Position numbers and translations under genes: made by a program
Assembly (NCBI RefSeq): GCF_034006445.1
Contig: NZ_JAVESS010000011.1
Location: forward strand, 1-64,000
Direction of reading: 5' to 3'
Source: Desulfovibrio sp.
GTDB taxonomy: Bacteria > Desulfobacterota > Desulfovibrionia > Desulfovibrionales > Desulfovibrionaceae
Length of the DNA: 64,000 bases
The notes under the pieces: model-generated
Database searches by the model: none
The model's input: only the letters and a program-made list of their open reading frames with translations
Told to the model about the DNA's origin: nothing
Shown here: positions 62,272 through 64,000 of the stretch, in pieces
Numbering within the stretch: the stretch's first letter is position 1
Layout of the letters: each line of letters starts with the position of its first letter

Positions 62272-62400
62272 CTAGAGCAGTTTACGAATGAAATGAGTTA
62301 AATGCTCTGCAAGGATTTTTCTGAAAATCCTTGCCACGAAATGCGAGTAGGCGGGCTTTTGCCTGCCGTACGCGAGCATTTCAAGTGTTAAATGCTCTAG
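62272..62400 (+). repeat. CTAGAGCA element, perfect copy C2 (129 bp)
   Basis: Identical to 45657-45785 in reverse orientation. Its right terminus CTAG contains the UAG stop codon of atpC (minus strand, 62397-62399), so the last atpC codons are immediately followed by the element. Confidence 0.92.
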
Positions 62401-62801
62401 CGGAACTGTGCCAGTTGCAGGCGGATCAAAGCCCTGTGCAATGCGGCTTCAGCGCGAACCGAATCAATCTGCTCGTCATGGCTGGCAATGCGCTGTTCGG
62501 CGCGTTCTTTGGCGGCCATGGCTCTTGCTGTGTCGATATCCTGCGCCATTTCGGCAGACTCGGCCAGCACGGTGAGCACGTCGTTGTTCACGTCGGCGAA
62601 ACCGCCGGAAATGAACACGTGTTCCTCCTTGCCGCCAGCCAGCTTGTAGCGCAGACCACCAATCTTGAGAGCGGAGAGCAGGGAGACGTGCTTGGGCAGC
62701 ACGCCGAATTCGCCTTCAACACCGGGGCAGACGGCCATTTCAACTTCGCCGCTCACCACGGTTTTGTCCGGCGTCACCACTTCCAGTTGCAGTGTGCCCA
62801 T
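62397..62801 (-). CDS. atpC: ATP synthase epsilon subunit
   Basis: 134 residues. LQLEVVTPDKTVVSGEVEMAVCPGVEGEFGVLPKHVSLLSAL is the typical N-terminal beta-sandwich; the C-terminal part (~85-134) is the two-helix regulatory arm. It couples F1 rotation to the c-ring and inhibits wasteful hydrolysis. Start MGTLQLEV follows AGGAGTACC; the longer frame to 62855 is upstream of that site. It lies 82 bp after atpD as last gene of the atp operon. Confidence 0.95.
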   Translation of the reverse strand: MGTLQLEVVTPDKTVVSGEVEMAVCPGVEGEFGVLPKHVSLLSALKIGGLRYKLAGGKEEHVFISGGFADVNNDVLTVLAESAEMAQDIDTARAMAAKERAEQRIASHDEQIDSVRAEAALHRALIRLQLAQFR

Positions 62802-62883
62802 AGGTACTCCTTCGCTCCTGATATGCCAGATGCGTTTGTCCAGTGACCGCGCCACAAGGCACGGTCACTGGTCTTTCAACGAT

Positions 62884-64000
<1,117 letters not shown>

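Larger units (their letters stand above)
61758..62396. other. Gap between atpC and lepA
   Basis: 639 bp: MITE-like copy D5 (62044-62204), the atp terminator (62207-62249) and the perfect CTAGAGCA copy C2 (62272-62400). 61758-62043 holds nothing recognisable and may carry the lepA promoter. Confidence 0.65.

Overview
The window looks like a Desulfovibrio-type chromosome: a GC-rich sulfate-reducer lineage that uses selenocysteine. That is an inference from gene content, namely a selenoprotein amino-acid/betaine reductase cluster, NfnAB, a fused CobA-HemD, cytochrome bd oxidase, PyrK/PyrD and the ATP synthase operon. No rRNA, tRNA, CRISPR array or prophage was seen.

Layout. Positions 1-5655 (minus strand) form a reductase operon: grdA (selenoprotein A), a GrdE/G/I-type proprotein, a GrdB/F/H-type selenoprotein, a BCCT betaine/choline transporter and thioredoxin reductase, which runs off the left edge. 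Both grdA and the GrdB/H gene are read through in-frame UGA (Sec) codons. Divergent from this operon is a PAS/AAA+/Fis-type sigma-54 activator (6143-7714). Its own PAS domain is also interrupted by a single in-frame UGA, followed by a SECIS-like hairpin. A good -24/-12 promoter facing grdA lies between them. This suggests a selenium-gated regulatory loop and is the most interesting signal in the window.

7964-10214 encodes electron-bifurcating NfnAB. 11210-16839 holds an unusual cluster: a Tat-exported ModA-like binding protein, a NapH-like iron-sulfur membrane protein, a NifB-type radical SAM protein and an SsuA/B/C-like ABC transporter. 17475-26879 carries an MFS exporter, a DUF488 protein, a Kup potassium transporter, a YqjD/YqjE/YqjK-like trio, an MscS channel and a large membrane glycosyltransferase-like protein. 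26984-31318 holds coaX, eno, folD and a DUF805 protein. 31581-36892 is a nonulosonate/8-amino-Kdo-like sugar island (KdnB, KdnA, a cytidylyltransferase-PseG fusion and an SpsF protein). 37377-53708 is housekeeping (purN, cobA-hemD, pepA, hemW, mutT-like, ABC-F, pyrD, pyrK, Xaa-Pro peptidase). 54280-64000 carries htpG, cydAB, a lipoprotein, lepA and the end of the atp operon (atpD, atpC).

The intergenic space is dominated by dispersed repeats: five copies of a ~150 bp MITE-like hairpin element with GGAARC.. termini; elements ending in CTAGAGCA inverted repeats, one 129 bp copy of which occurs twice identically in opposite orientation; and about eight G-rich GTGGGGGAGG hairpins at gene ends. 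Several CTAGAGCA-type elements begin exactly at the UAG stop codon of the preceding gene.
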